Positions 17,526-25,798 of a stretch of 64,000 nucleotides of DNA are shown piece by piece; within the stretch, counting starts at the first letter, position 1, and the number at the start of each line of letters is the position of its first letter. The position numbers and the translations under genes are program-made. Under the pieces are notes generated by a model, which ran no database searches, was not told where the DNA came from, and was given only the letters and a program-made list of their open reading frames with translations. Origin of the DNA: Rhodobacteraceae bacterium UBA6141 (GTDB lineage Bacteria; Pseudomonadota; Alphaproteobacteria; Rhodobacterales; Rhodobacteraceae); assembly GCA_002423245.1 (NCBI GenBank), contig DIVD01000024.1, positions 31,181 to 95,180 on the forward strand, given 5' to 3'.

Positions 17526-17942
17526 ATGACGGCCGAACCCGAAACCACCGGGACCAGATGGCTGGCGAAGGCCGGTCTGCGCCCGACGCGGCAGCGTGTC
17601 GCGCTCGCCGCCCTGCTGGTCGGCGATGGCGAGAACCGGCACGTCACGGCCGAAAGCCTCTATGCCGCGGCGCGTGCCTCGGGCGAGGGCGTGTCTCTGG
17701 CGACGGTGTACAACACCCTGCGCGCCTTCTGCGAGGCGGGGCTGATGCAGGAAATCACCGTCGATGGCGCCCGGTCCTGTTTCGACACGCGGATGGACGA
17801 TCACCCGCATTTCTTCTGGGAGGACAGCTCGGAACTGACCGACGCCCCCGCGGAAGAGCTGGAAATCACCCGCCTGCCGGCCGCCCCCGCAGGCGCCGAG
17901 ATCGTGCGTGTCGATGTGGTGATCCGCCTGCGCCGGGCCTGA
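17526..17942 (+). CDS. irr: Iron response regulator Irr (Fur family)
   Basis: 138 residues. Winged HTH of the Fur family (RPTRQRVALAALL, then VSLATVYNTLRAFCEAGL), followed by the DDHPHFFWED segment (H93, H95), which matches Irr rather than the Cys-rich Fur. In alphaproteobacteria Irr represses or activates haem and iron genes according to haem status. The N-terminal haem-regulatory Cys-Pro motif of Bradyrhizobium Irr is absent, as in other Rhodobacterales. Divergent from fabA. Confidence 0.88.
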   Translation: MTAEPETTGTRWLAKAGLRPTRQRVALAALLVGDGENRHVTAESLYAAARASGEGVSLATVYNTLRAFCEAGLMQEITVDGARSCFDTRMDDHPHFFWEDSSELTDAPAEELEITRLPAAPAGAEIVRVDVVIRLRRA

Positions 17943-17975
17943 CCCGGCGACCGGCCGGACCCCGCCGCCCGCTCC

Positions 17976-18842
17976 TCAGAACCACTGGCCCGGCTCCATC
18001 AGGCCCAGGTCCATCAGTTGCTGCGAGTGCCACTCGAACGGGACCGAGTTGTGCCAGTTGAAGCTGGCGATGTCATAGGTGGAGCCCGGATTGGTCTTCA
18101 GCGCCTTGGCGGTGCGGAAGGAGGCAATGGCGGCGGTCAGGTTGTTGTGCCAGGGGCAGGCATAGGTGTTGTACTCGGGCATGTTGAAGGTGTGATCGGC
18201 CTGCAGTTGCAGCCCCGGCTGGGCGCGGAACAGCCCGATGCGGTCGATGCGGCGGCGGTCTTTCGGGATATGCTCCTCGAACCGCCAGCGGATGCCGCCG
18301 AAGAAATCCAGTTGCCGCTCGCAGAAGTGTCCCGCCTCGTCCTTGCGGGCGAGCGCGTAGTAACCGGTGCGGTCCAGCAGCGCACCGGCCAGATCCACCG
18401 CATCGGGATGCGCCCACAGATCGGCGGCATAAAGATCGACGACATAGCACAGCATCGCGTCGCGCCGCTCCTCGGCGTGGAAGGCGATCAGTTCGCGCAC
18501 GTTCCGCGTCTCGCAGAACGGATGGAACAGGTATTCGGCGTTGTAGCAGCAGTAAAGCCATGTGGTCGGCGGCGCGGCGGCGATGACCGGGTTGACCGCC
18601 TGCACCAGCGCGCCCTCGGCCCTGACCGGATGGGTGATGCGATGGACCTGCGCCGCCAGATCCTCGGGCAATGCCAGTTCGGGCGGCGCGAACAGCAGCA
18701 CCGCGCGAAATCCGGCCTTCAGGTGGTGGCGCAGGGTGCTGTCCACCTCGACCAGATCCTCGGCAAGGATGATCGCCACCGGCCCCCTCGCCAGCACGTC
18801 CCGGCCGCGCGCCAGGAAATCGTCGATCGAGCGGTAGTCCAT
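17976..18842 (-). CDS. Uncharacterised conserved protein opposite miaB
   Basis: 288 residues, soluble, no signal peptide. Rich in aromatic residues, His and Cys: WLYCCYNAEYLFHPFCET, MLCYVVDLYAADLW, MPEYNTYACPWHNNL, FNWHNSVPFEWHSQQ. It does not match a family I can name with confidence; the layout is vaguely like nucleotide-sugar or glycosyltransferase-like proteins, but no DxD motif is evident. ATG at 18842 chosen because the conserved-looking sequence begins there and the repeat array lies just upstream. Convergent with irr, divergent from miaB. Confidence 0.7.
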   Translation of the reverse strand: MDYRSIDDFLARGRDVLARGPVAIILAEDLVEVDSTLRHHLKAGFRAVLLFAPPELALPEDLAAQVHRITHPVRAEGALVQAVNPVIAAAPPTTWLYCCYNAEYLFHPFCETRNVRELIAFHAEERRDAMLCYVVDLYAADLWAHPDAVDLAGALLDRTGYYALARKDEAGHFCERQLDFFGGIRWRFEEHIPKDRRRIDRIGLFRAQPGLQLQADHTFNMPEYNTYACPWHNNLTAAIASFRTAKALKTNPGSTYDIASFNWHNSVPFEWHSQQLMDLGLMEPGQWF

Positions 18843-18883
18843 GTGCAAATCCGTCCGCAGCTGCAGCGGCAGGGTCGGGCAGG

Positions 18884-19023
18884 GCGGCGCGCAATGCAAG
18901 CCCCGCCGCGCCGCAGGGCGCGCGCAATGCAAGCCCCGCCGCGACGCAGGGCGCGCGCAATGCAAGCCCCGCCGCGACGCAGGGCGGCGCGCAATGCAAG
19001 CCGCGCCGCGCGGCCGGGCGGCG
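18884..19023. repeat. 33-bp tandem repeat, four units
   Basis: GCAATGCAAG (or its start) recurs at 18891, 18924, 18957 and 18991, a period of 33, 33 and 34 bases, each followed by the same GC-rich filler. The array fills half of the 298-bp gap between the divergent unknown gene and miaB. Being a multiple of three, it keeps several frames open and creates spurious extensions of both flanking genes. No gene is seen here. Confidence 0.92.
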
Positions 19024-19140
19024 GGCATTGCACCGCGGCCCGCATTCGGGGTAGACCACCCCGGTCCGGCGCGCATCCGCGCGCGCGGAACTCGCGGAAA
19101 GGCCGGGGCCATGGATGGGGATGCGAAAGCCGGGGCAGGG

Positions 19141-20463
19141 ATGAAGAAGCTTTTCATCAAGACCTATGGCTGCCAGATGAACGTCTATGACAGCGAGCGC
19201 ATGGCCGAGGCGATGGGCGCCGAGGGCTATGTGCTGACCGAACAGGCGGACGAGGCCGACATGGTGCTGCTGAACACCTGCCACATCCGCGAGAAGGCGT
19301 CCGAGAAGCTCTATTCCGACCTCGGCCGCCTGCGGCCGCTGAAACTGGCGCGGCCGGGCCTGAAGATCGGCGTCGCCGGCTGCGTCGCGCAGGCCGAGGG
19401 GGCCGAGATCCTGCGCCGGATGCCGCTGGTCGATCTGGTGGTCGGCCCGCAAAGCTATCACCGGCTGCCGGCGATGGCGAAGGCCGCCGATGCCGGGGCG
19501 AAATCGGTCGATACCGACTTCCCCGCCGAGGACAAGTTCGATCACCTGCCGCCGCGCCAGCCGGCCAGCCGCGGGCCGACCGCCTTCCTGACGGTGCAGG
19601 AGGGCTGCGACAAGTTCTGCGCCTTCTGCGTCGTGCCCTATACCCGCGGGTCGGAAGTCAGCCGCCCGGTGACGCGCATCCTCGCCGAGGCGCAGGGGCT
19701 GGTCGAGAAGGGCGTGCGCGAGATCACCCTGCTGGGCCAGAACGTCAATGCGTATCACGGCGAGGGGCAGGACGGCACCTGGGGCCTGGCCCGGCTGGTG
19801 CGGGCGCTGGCGCGGATCGACGGGCTGGAGCGCATCCGCTACACCACCTCGCACCCGAACGACATGGGGGATGACCTGATCGCCGCGCATGGCGAGGAGG
19901 CCAAGCTGATGCCCTACCTGCACCTGCCGGTGCAATCGGGCAGCGACCGCATCCTGAAGGCGATGGCGCGCAGGCACACCGCCGGGCATTACCTGCGGCT
20001 GGTGGAGCGTATCCGCGCCGCGCGGCCCGACATGCTGCTGTCGGGCGATTTCATCGTCGGCTTCCCCGGCGAGACCGAGGCGGATTTCCAGGCGACGCTG
20101 GATCTGGTCGCGGCGGTGGACTACGGCATGGCCTATTCCTTCCGCTATTCGCCGCGCCCCGGCACGCCCGCCGCCGAGAAGCCGCCGGTGCCGGAGGCCG
20201 AGGCGGCGGACCGGCTGCAACGGCTGCAGGCGCTGCTGACGCGCCAGCAGCGCGCGGCGCAGCAGCGCATGGTCGGGCGCGAGGTGCAGGTGCTGTTCGA
20301 GAAGCCCGGCCGCGAGCCGGGGCAGATGGTCGGCAAGTCCGACTACCTTCATGCCGTGCATGTCACCGATGCCGCGGCGCGGCGCGGTGCCATCGCCAGG
20401 GTGAGAATCACCGACAGCGGCCCGAACTCGCTCGCCGGCACCGTGACCGGCGCGATGCGGTGA
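19141..20463 (+). CDS. miaB: tRNA-2-methylthio-N6-dimethylallyladenosine synthase
   Basis: 440 residues. A radical-SAM methylthiotransferase modifying A37 of tRNAs. N-terminal UPF0004 domain cysteines are in KTYGCQMN, NTCHIREKA and VAGCVAQAEG; the radical-SAM cluster is CDKFCAFC; the C-terminus (about 375-440) is a TRAM RNA-binding domain. ATG at 19141 (MKKLFIKTYGC) matches family starts; an ATG at 19111 is an in-frame alternative. Confidence 0.96.
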   Translation: MKKLFIKTYGCQMNVYDSERMAEAMGAEGYVLTEQADEADMVLLNTCHIREKASEKLYSDLGRLRPLKLARPGLKIGVAGCVAQAEGAEILRRMPLVDLVVGPQSYHRLPAMAKAADAGAKSVDTDFPAEDKFDHLPPRQPASRGPTAFLTVQEGCDKFCAFCVVPYTRGSEVSRPVTRILAEAQGLVEKGVREITLLGQNVNAYHGEGQDGTWGLARLVRALARIDGLERIRYTTSHPNDMGDDLIAAHGEEAKLMPYLHLPVQSGSDRILKAMARRHTAGHYLRLVERIRAARPDMLLSGDFIVGFPGETEADFQATLDLVAAVDYGMAYSFRYSPRPGTPAAEKPPVPEAEAADRLQRLQALLTRQQRAAQQRMVGREVQVLFEKPGREPGQMVGKSDYLHAVHVTDAAARRGAIARVRITDSGPNSLAGTVTGAMR

Positions 20464-20665
20464 CGCGATGTGGTGACAGGTGGCGACATCTCCAGCGGAT
20501 CCATGGGGGCGATGTGGGGGGCGATGTGGCAATGGTGCCATGGCGCGCCGGGTCGATATGATTTTGACCTTTTCAGCCGTCACGGACGTGCTAGTACGAC
20601 CCATGTGGAGCGCCCCGCTCGTGGCGACGGCGCGCCGCAGCGGGTGATCAGGACGGAGGCGAACA

Positions 20666-21214
20666 GTGGTGAGAGAGATCATGGGGGCGGCGGCGGCCGC
20701 GGTGATCGGGCTGGCGCTGGCGACAGGGCCGCTGCTGGCGCAGCAGGTCGTGCGCGGCGAAAGCTATGCGCCGGCAATCTGGGTCGATCCGGACGGCTGC
20801 GAGCACTGGGTCATGGACGACGGCTGGGAAGGCTACATGGACGCGCGCCTCGACAGCCGCGGCCTGCCGGTCTGCAACCGCGGCGAGGCTTGCGGCGAGA
20901 TGCCGGCGGACCAGCTTTTCGCCACGGACAGCGCCACCCTCTCGCCCGCTGGCCGCCGCCAGCTCGAAGCGTTCTTCGCCGCGAACAAGGCGAAGGGCTA
21001 CGTGATCGCGGGCCATACCGACAGCAGCGCCAGCGACGCCTACAACATGAAGCTGTCGCAGCGCAGGGCCCAGTCGGTCGCCGCCGTCGCGAAAGCTGCC
21101 GGTGCGCGTGTCGTGGACGTGACCTGGTTCGGCGAGCGTCAGCCCAAGGCATCCAACGCCACCGCGACCGGGATGCAGCAGAACCGCCGCGTCGAAATCT
21201 TCTGCACCCGCTGA
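20666..21214 (+). CDS. OmpA-family outer-membrane/periplasmic protein
   Basis: About 182 residues. Starts at GTG 20666 (GGAGG six bases upstream); GTG 20669 and ATG 20681 are alternatives. A signal peptide (GAAAAAVIGLALATGPLLAQQ region) is followed by a short domain with WVDPDGCEHWVMDDG, then the OmpA-like peptidoglycan-binding domain (FATDSATLSPAG, IAGHTDSSASDAYNMKLSQRRA). The N-terminal domain recurs in the next gene. Probably tethers envelope and cell wall. Confidence 0.85.
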   Translation: MVREIMGAAAAAVIGLALATGPLLAQQVVRGESYAPAIWVDPDGCEHWVMDDGWEGYMDARLDSRGLPVCNRGEACGEMPADQLFATDSATLSPAGRRQLEAFFAANKAKGYVIAGHTDSSASDAYNMKLSQRRAQSVAAVAKAAGARVVDVTWFGERQPKASNATATGMQQNRRVEIFCTR

Positions 21215-21224
21215 GGAGCGTGAC

Positions 21225-21524
21225 ATGACCGCCTTTAAACTCATCGCCATCCTCGCGGCCGCCGGCACCCTCGCCGCCTGCGAGGCCAAGCAGGACAAGA
21301 CGGTGGACCGCGCTGTTGATGCCAAGCAGCTCAGCCAGCTCAAGGCGGGGATCTGGATTGATCCCGAGGGCTGCGACCACTGGATCATCGACGATGGCGC
21401 CGAAGGCTACATGAGCGCCCGGCGCCGCCCCGATGGCCGCCCCGTCTGCTCGGGCAAGTCGGGCACCCCGGGCTATGCCACGGGGCCGTTCCATTCCGGT
21501 TCGGAGGTCCGCGACCCGATCTGA
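21225..21524 (+). CDS. Small lipoprotein sharing a domain with the upstream OmpA protein
   Basis: 99 residues. The signal peptide ends in a lipobox LAAC (cysteine about residue 19). The mature part contains IWIDPEGCDHWIIDDG, aligning with the neighbour at 21 of 33 positions, but no OmpA domain follows. ATG at 21225 is 10 bases after the previous stop and follows GAGGAG, so the two genes are one operon. An outer-membrane partner or a diverged duplicate of the OmpA protein's first domain. Confidence 0.8.
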   Translation: MTAFKLIAILAAAGTLAACEAKQDKTVDRAVDAKQLSQLKAGIWIDPEGCDHWIIDDGAEGYMSARRRPDGRPVCSGKSGTPGYATGPFHSGSEVRDPI

Positions 21525-21708
21525 GCCGAAGGCTCCGGGCCTGAGGCGAAGCCCCTGCACTGGCCCGTGGTCAGCGCCTCTGCCTTTCCCATCACGATCT
21601 AGCGGTCGCGGAACCATCCTGCGGCCGATTTTGTTGTGCCTGCGCGAATCTTGATCTGCGCGCTTGCCATGCCGGCCCGCACTTGGCACCATTGACTCAC
21701 GGAACCCG

Positions 21709-21738
21709 GCCGACACCACTGCCGCCGACACCACTGCC
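21709..21738. repeat. Perfect 15-bp tandem duplication
   Basis: GCCGACACCACTGCC occurs twice in direct succession in the 245-bp gap before phoH. It lies about 30 bases upstream of the likely TTG start, possibly in the leader. Confidence 0.85.
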
Positions 21739-21769
21739 AAAGCCAACCCTCTGCCGAAGGGAGACCTTG

Positions 21770-22786
21770 TTGGGCATCAGCGCGCTGACCCCCCCGCCCC
21801 GTCCCGAAGACGTTCACGAAACGCTTCTGGAATTTCCCGACAACCGGCTGCTGCGCGATCTGTGCGGGCAGTTCGACCGGAACCTCGCCCAGATCGAGCA
21901 CAAGGTCGGCGTCCACATCCTGCGCCGCGGCAACCAGCTTGCGGTGGTGGGCGCCCCGGCCCTGCGCGACCAGGCGGCGGCGCTGCTGCACCAGCTTTAC
22001 GCGCGGCTTGAAACCGGGCGCCCGGTCGAGGCGGGCGACATCGACGCCATGATCCGCATGGGCGATTTTGGCGCCGCGCCTGCCCCCGACCCCGACGATC
22101 AACTGGAAATGTTCAGCGGCCGGATGGAGATCCGCACCCGCAAGAAATCGGTGGAGCCGCGGACCGAGGCGCAGAAGGCCTATGTGCGCAACCTCTTCCA
22201 GCACGAGCTTGCCTTCGGGATCGGGCCCGCCGGCACCGGCAAGACCTATCTTGCGGTGGCGGTCGGCGTGACGATGCTGATCGGCGGGCATGTGGACAAG
22301 ATCATCCTCAGCCGCCCGGCGGTGGAGGCGGGCGAGCGGCTCGGCTTCCTGCCCGGCGACATGAAGGAGAAGGTCGATCCCTACATGCAGCCGCTCTATG
22401 ACGCGCTGAACGATTTCCTGCCGCCCAAGCAGATGGAAAAGCTGATGCTGGAGCGGCGGATCGAGATCGCGCCGCTGGCCTTCATGCGCGGGCGCACGCT
22501 GTCGAACGCCTTCGTGGTGCTGGACGAGGCGCAGAACGCGACCTCCATGCAGATGAAGATGTTCCTCACCCGTCTGGGCGAGGGCAGCCGCATGGTCGTT
22601 ACCGGCGACCGCAGCCAGATCGACCTGCCGCGCGGCGTGCCCTCGGGCCTGAAGGATGCCGAACGGATCATCGCAGGCGTGAAGGGGGTCAGCTTCAACT
22701 ATTTCACGGCCAAGGACGTGGTGCGCCATCCCCTTGTCGCGCGCATCATCGATGCCTATGACCGCGACGATGGACAGACTGGTTGA
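21770..22786 (+). CDS. ybeZ: PhoH-like ATPase (YbeZ)
   Basis: About 338 residues. Walker A is GPAGTGKTYLA, Walker B is FVVLDEAQNA, followed by GDRSQIDLP, all typical of PhoH/YbeZ, an RNA-linked ATPase that works with YbeY. Start taken as TTG at 21770, six bases after AAGGGAG; TTG 21767 and an ATG at 21683 without ribosome site are alternatives. Overlaps the next gene, forming the widespread ybeZ-ybeY-ybeX-lnt operon. Confidence 0.92.
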   Translation: MGISALTPPPRPEDVHETLLEFPDNRLLRDLCGQFDRNLAQIEHKVGVHILRRGNQLAVVGAPALRDQAAALLHQLYARLETGRPVEAGDIDAMIRMGDFGAAPAPDPDDQLEMFSGRMEIRTRKKSVEPRTEAQKAYVRNLFQHELAFGIGPAGTGKTYLAVAVGVTMLIGGHVDKIILSRPAVEAGERLGFLPGDMKEKVDPYMQPLYDALNDFLPPKQMEKLMLERRIEIAPLAFMRGRTLSNAFVVLDEAQNATSMQMKMFLTRLGEGSRMVVTGDRSQIDLPRGVPSGLKDAERIIAGVKGVSFNYFTAKDVVRHPLVARIIDAYDRDDGQTG

Positions 22787-23273
22787 CACGATGCTCGAGG
22801 ATGAGCGGTGGGAGTCCTTCGGGCTCGCACCGCTCGCCGAACGGGCCGCTGCCGCGACACTGGCGCATCTGGACCTGGACCCCGAGGCGTTCGAGATCAG
22901 CCTTCTGGGCTGCGACGATGCGCGCATCTCGCTGCTGAACGCCGATTTCCGCGGCAAGCCCGCGCCGACCAACGTGCTGTCCTGGCCCTCGGAGGAACGC
23001 GGCGCCGGGGTCGAGGGCGCGGAGCCGGACCTGCCCGAGGGCGAGGCGGAGATGCCCGTGGAACTGGGCGACATCGCCATCGCCTGGGAGACCTGCGCGC
23101 GCGAGGCCGAAGAGGCCGGCAAGTCGATGCGCGATCACGTGACGCATCTGGTCGTCCACGCGGTGCTGCATCTGCTCGGCTACGATCATCAGCGCGACGG
23201 CGATGCCCTGCTGATGGAAGGCACCGAGATCGAGATTCTGGCGGGGCTTGGCCTTGCAAATCCCTACGACTGA
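22770..23273 (+). CDS. ybeY: Endoribonuclease YbeY (16S rRNA maturation)
   Basis: 167 residues from ATG 22770; ATG 22758 is an alternative. The zinc site H-x3-H-x5-H is present in LVVHAVLHLLGYDH (H130, H134, H140). Family motif LNADFRGKPAPTNVLSWP is clear. Processes the 3' end of 16S rRNA and takes part in ribosome quality control. Its start lies inside the end of the phoH-like gene. Confidence 0.94.
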   Translation: MDRLVDTMLEDERWESFGLAPLAERAAAATLAHLDLDPEAFEISLLGCDDARISLLNADFRGKPAPTNVLSWPSEERGAGVEGAEPDLPEGEAEMPVELGDIAIAWETCAREAEEAGKSMRDHVTHLVVHAVLHLLGYDHQRDGDALLMEGTEIEILAGLGLANPYD

Positions 23274-23346
23274 CCGCAAGTGAACCTTGGGCAGCGCCGC
23301 GGCGCGATGCGACACGGCGACGGGCCCGGCGATTTGGAAAGGACCG

Positions 23347-24222
23347 ATGGGCGAAAGTGCAGACGGGTCTACGGCAGCGCAGGGCGCGCCAGACCAGGGG
23401 GACAGTCCCGAGAGCAATGGCGCTCGCGGCTTTTTCGGACGGATCCTGAATGCCTTCAGCGGTGCCGAGCATGAGGGCGAGGGCGCCCAGGGCGAGGGGC
23501 GCAACCCCCATCACGCCGGGCTTGGCGCGTTGCGGCGCCTGCGCGTCGGCGACATCGCCATCCCGAAGCCCGAGATCGTGGCCGTGCCGGTGACGATATC
23601 GCTCACCGATCTGGTCGAGGTGTTCCGCGAACACGGCTTCTCGCGGATGCCGGTCTTCAAGGGCACGCTCGATTCGCCGCTGGGTCTGATCCACCTCAAG
23701 GACCTTGCCCTGCAATACGGCTTCGACGCGCAGGCGCCCCGCTTCGGCCTGCGCAAGATGCTGCGCCCGCTGCTCTTCGCGCCGCCCTCGATGCCGATCG
23801 GCGTGCTGCTGCAGAAGATGCAGACCGACCGCATCCACATGGCGCTGGTCATCGACGAATATGGCGGCGTGGACGGTCTGGTGACGATCGAGGACCTGAT
23901 CGAACAGGTGATCGGCGATATCGACGACGAACATGACGAACAGGAAGGCGGCTTGTGGACGCAGGAGAAGCCCGGCCAGTGGCTGGTGCAGGCCCGCGCC
24001 CCGCTGGAGGAGTTCGAGGCCGCCATCGGGCGCCGCCTTGCCGATGAGGAAGAGGGCGAGGAGGTCGATACGATGGGCGGGCTCGTCTTCATGCTGCTGG
24101 GCCGGGTGCCGGCGCGCGGCGAGGTGGTGAAGGCCGAAAGCGGGGTCGAATTCGAGGTGGTGGATGCCGACCCGCGCCGGATCAAGCGGCTGCGCGTGCG
24201 GCTGCCGGGCGCCGGGAGCTGA
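23347..24222 (+). CDS. ybeX: CBS-domain protein of the CorC/YbeX family
   Basis: 291 residues. An acidic N-terminus, two CBS domains (about 75-205; RMPVFKGTLDSPLGLIHLKD and MALVIDEYGGVDGLVTIED), then the C-terminal CorC/HlyC domain. No membrane segments, so YbeX-type rather than membrane HlyC. ATG at 23347 follows AAAGGA. Linked to Mg/Co handling and ribosome maturation. Third gene of the operon; lnt follows with two bases between stop and the proposed CTG start. Confidence 0.9.
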   Translation: MGESADGSTAAQGAPDQGDSPESNGARGFFGRILNAFSGAEHEGEGAQGEGRNPHHAGLGALRRLRVGDIAIPKPEIVAVPVTISLTDLVEVFREHGFSRMPVFKGTLDSPLGLIHLKDLALQYGFDAQAPRFGLRKMLRPLLFAPPSMPIGVLLQKMQTDRIHMALVIDEYGGVDGLVTIEDLIEQVIGDIDDEHDEQEGGLWTQEKPGQWLVQARAPLEEFEAAIGRRLADEEEGEEVDTMGGLVFMLLGRVPARGEVVKAESGVEFEVVDADPRRIKRLRVRLPGAGS

Positions 24223-24224
24223 CC

Positions 24225-25754
24225 CTGGCGCGCGCGTCCCTGCCGGTCGGCGCGCCCGCGCTCTGGTCCCGGCTGCGCCCGTCCTGGCGGGACCGGGGCG
24301 CGCTCGCGCTGCTGGGGGCGCTGGTCGCGGCCGGGCAGGCGCCGCTGGGCGCGTGGTGGCTGGCGCTGCCGGCGCTGGCGGTGCTGATCCGCTGGCTCGC
24401 CCGCCAGCCGCATCCGGGCCGCGCCGCGCTGATGGCGCTGTTCGCCGGGGCCGGGCATTTCGCCGCGGCGCTGTTCTGGATCGTGGAGCCGTTCCTGGTG
24501 GACGCCCCGCGCGACGGCTGGATGGCACCCTTCGCGCTGATCCTCATCTCCTTCGGCCTTGCGCTGTTCTGGGCGGGCGCCGCGGCGCTGGCGGCATGGC
24601 TGGGCCGCAGCCCTGCCCGGCGGGCGCTGGCGCTCGCCGTCGCGCTTGCCGGCGCCGACGCGCTGCGTAGCTATGCGCTGACCGGCTTTCCCTGGGCGCT
24701 GCTTGGCCATGTCTGGATCGGGACGCCCGTCGCGCAGGCGGCGGCGCTGACCGGGCCGCTGGGGCTTTCGCTGCTGACCACCGGCGCGGCGGCGATCGCG
24801 GCAACCGCCCCCCGCCGCGGATCGGCGCTTGCCGCGGCGCTGCTGGCGGCGGTCTGGGCCGCGGGGGGCTGGCGGCTGGCGCAGCCCGGGCCGCAGCCCG
24901 CTACCCTGGCGCGGATCCGCCTCGTGCAGCCCAATGCCGCCCAGCACCTGAAATGGCTGCCGGGTATGCAGCAGATGTTCCTTGAACGGATGCTGGCGCA
25001 GACCGCCGCCCCCCCCGCGCCCGGCGCCGCTGCGCCCGACCTGATCATCTGGCCCGAAACCTCGGTGCCGTGGCTGCTGAACGATCCCGGCCCGGTGCTG
25101 CGGATGATCTCGGACGCGGCGGGGGGGCGGCCCGTCGCGCTCGGCATCCAGCGGTCCGAGGGGATGCGCTACTACAACAGCCTTGCGGTGATCGGCCCCG
25201 GCGGCGCGGTGGGCGACATCTACGACAAGCACCATCTGGTGCCCTTCGGCGAATATGTCCCCGCGGGCGACCTGCTGGCGCGCGCCGGGATCACCGCCTT
25301 CGCCGCGCGGGCGGGCAACGGCTATTCCGCCGGCCCCGGCCCGGCGCTGCTGGATCTTGGCCCGCTGGGGCAGGCGCTGCCGCTGATCTGCTACGAGGCG
25401 GTGTTCCCGCAGGACATCGCCGGCGCGCCCGGCCGCGCGGACTGGATCGTGCAGGTCACCAACGATGCCTGGTTCGGCGCCCTCTCGGGGCCCTACCAGC
25501 ACCTCGCCCAGGCGCGGCTGCGCGCGATCGAGCAGGGCCTGCCGCTGGTGCGCGCGGCCAATACCGGCGTCTCGGCGGTGATCGACGCGCGGGGCCGCGT
25601 GCTCGCCTCGCTGCCGCTGAACGCCGAGGGCTTTCTCGATGCGCCGCTGCCCGCGGCCTGGCCGCCCACACCTTACGCGCGCAGCGGCGACCGGCCGGTG
25701 CTGGCGCTGCTTTCGCTGCTGGTGCTCGGGTTGGCCGCGATCCGGCGCAGATAG
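24225..25754 (+). CDS. lnt: Apolipoprotein N-acyltransferase, probable CTG start
   Basis: Adds the third acyl chain to lipoproteins at the inner membrane. No ATG, GTG or TTG is in frame before GTG 24381, which would delete the first membrane helix (WRDRGALALLGALVAAG). A CTG at 24225 lies six bases after GGGAG and gives 509 residues, the normal family length, and puts the catalytic triad at E278 (WPETSVPW), K335 (YDKHHLVPFG) and C389 (LICYEAVFP), close to E267/K335/C387 of E. coli Lnt. Several N-terminal helices, then a nitrilase-fold domain, then a final helix. Confidence 0.9.
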   Translation: MARASLPVGAPALWSRLRPSWRDRGALALLGALVAAGQAPLGAWWLALPALAVLIRWLARQPHPGRAALMALFAGAGHFAAALFWIVEPFLVDAPRDGWMAPFALILISFGLALFWAGAAALAAWLGRSPARRALALAVALAGADALRSYALTGFPWALLGHVWIGTPVAQAAALTGPLGLSLLTTGAAAIAATAPRRGSALAAALLAAVWAAGGWRLAQPGPQPATLARIRLVQPNAAQHLKWLPGMQQMFLERMLAQTAAPPAPGAAAPDLIIWPETSVPWLLNDPGPVLRMISDAAGGRPVALGIQRSEGMRYYNSLAVIGPGGAVGDIYDKHHLVPFGEYVPAGDLLARAGITAFAARAGNGYSAGPGPALLDLGPLGQALPLICYEAVFPQDIAGAPGRADWIVQVTNDAWFGALSGPYQHLAQARLRAIEQGLPLVRAANTGVSAVIDARGRVLASLPLNAEGFLDAPLPAAWPPTPYARSGDRPVLALLSLLVLGLAAIRRR

Positions 25755-25758
25755 CAGA

Positions 25759-25787
25759 TTGACGCTGCAGGGCCGGGGGGTTACGCA
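25759..25787 (+). promoter_or_regulatory. Candidate promoter of metK
   Basis: TTGACG at 25759-25764, a 17-base spacer and TACGCA at 25782-25787. The -10 match is weak, but the predicted start near 25794 would place the riboswitch stem directly at the 5' end of the RNA. Confidence 0.4.
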
Positions 25788-25798
25788 CGTCCATTCCA

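Noticed and set aside
18884..19023. CRISPR array
   Set aside because: Units are directly contiguous, with no unique spacers between repeats, and no cas genes are near.
21683..21769. ATG at 21683 as the start of the phoH-like gene
   Set aside because: The extra 29 residues are Pro/Thr repeats from a DNA duplication and have no ribosome site, whereas AAGGGAG stands just before TTG 21770.
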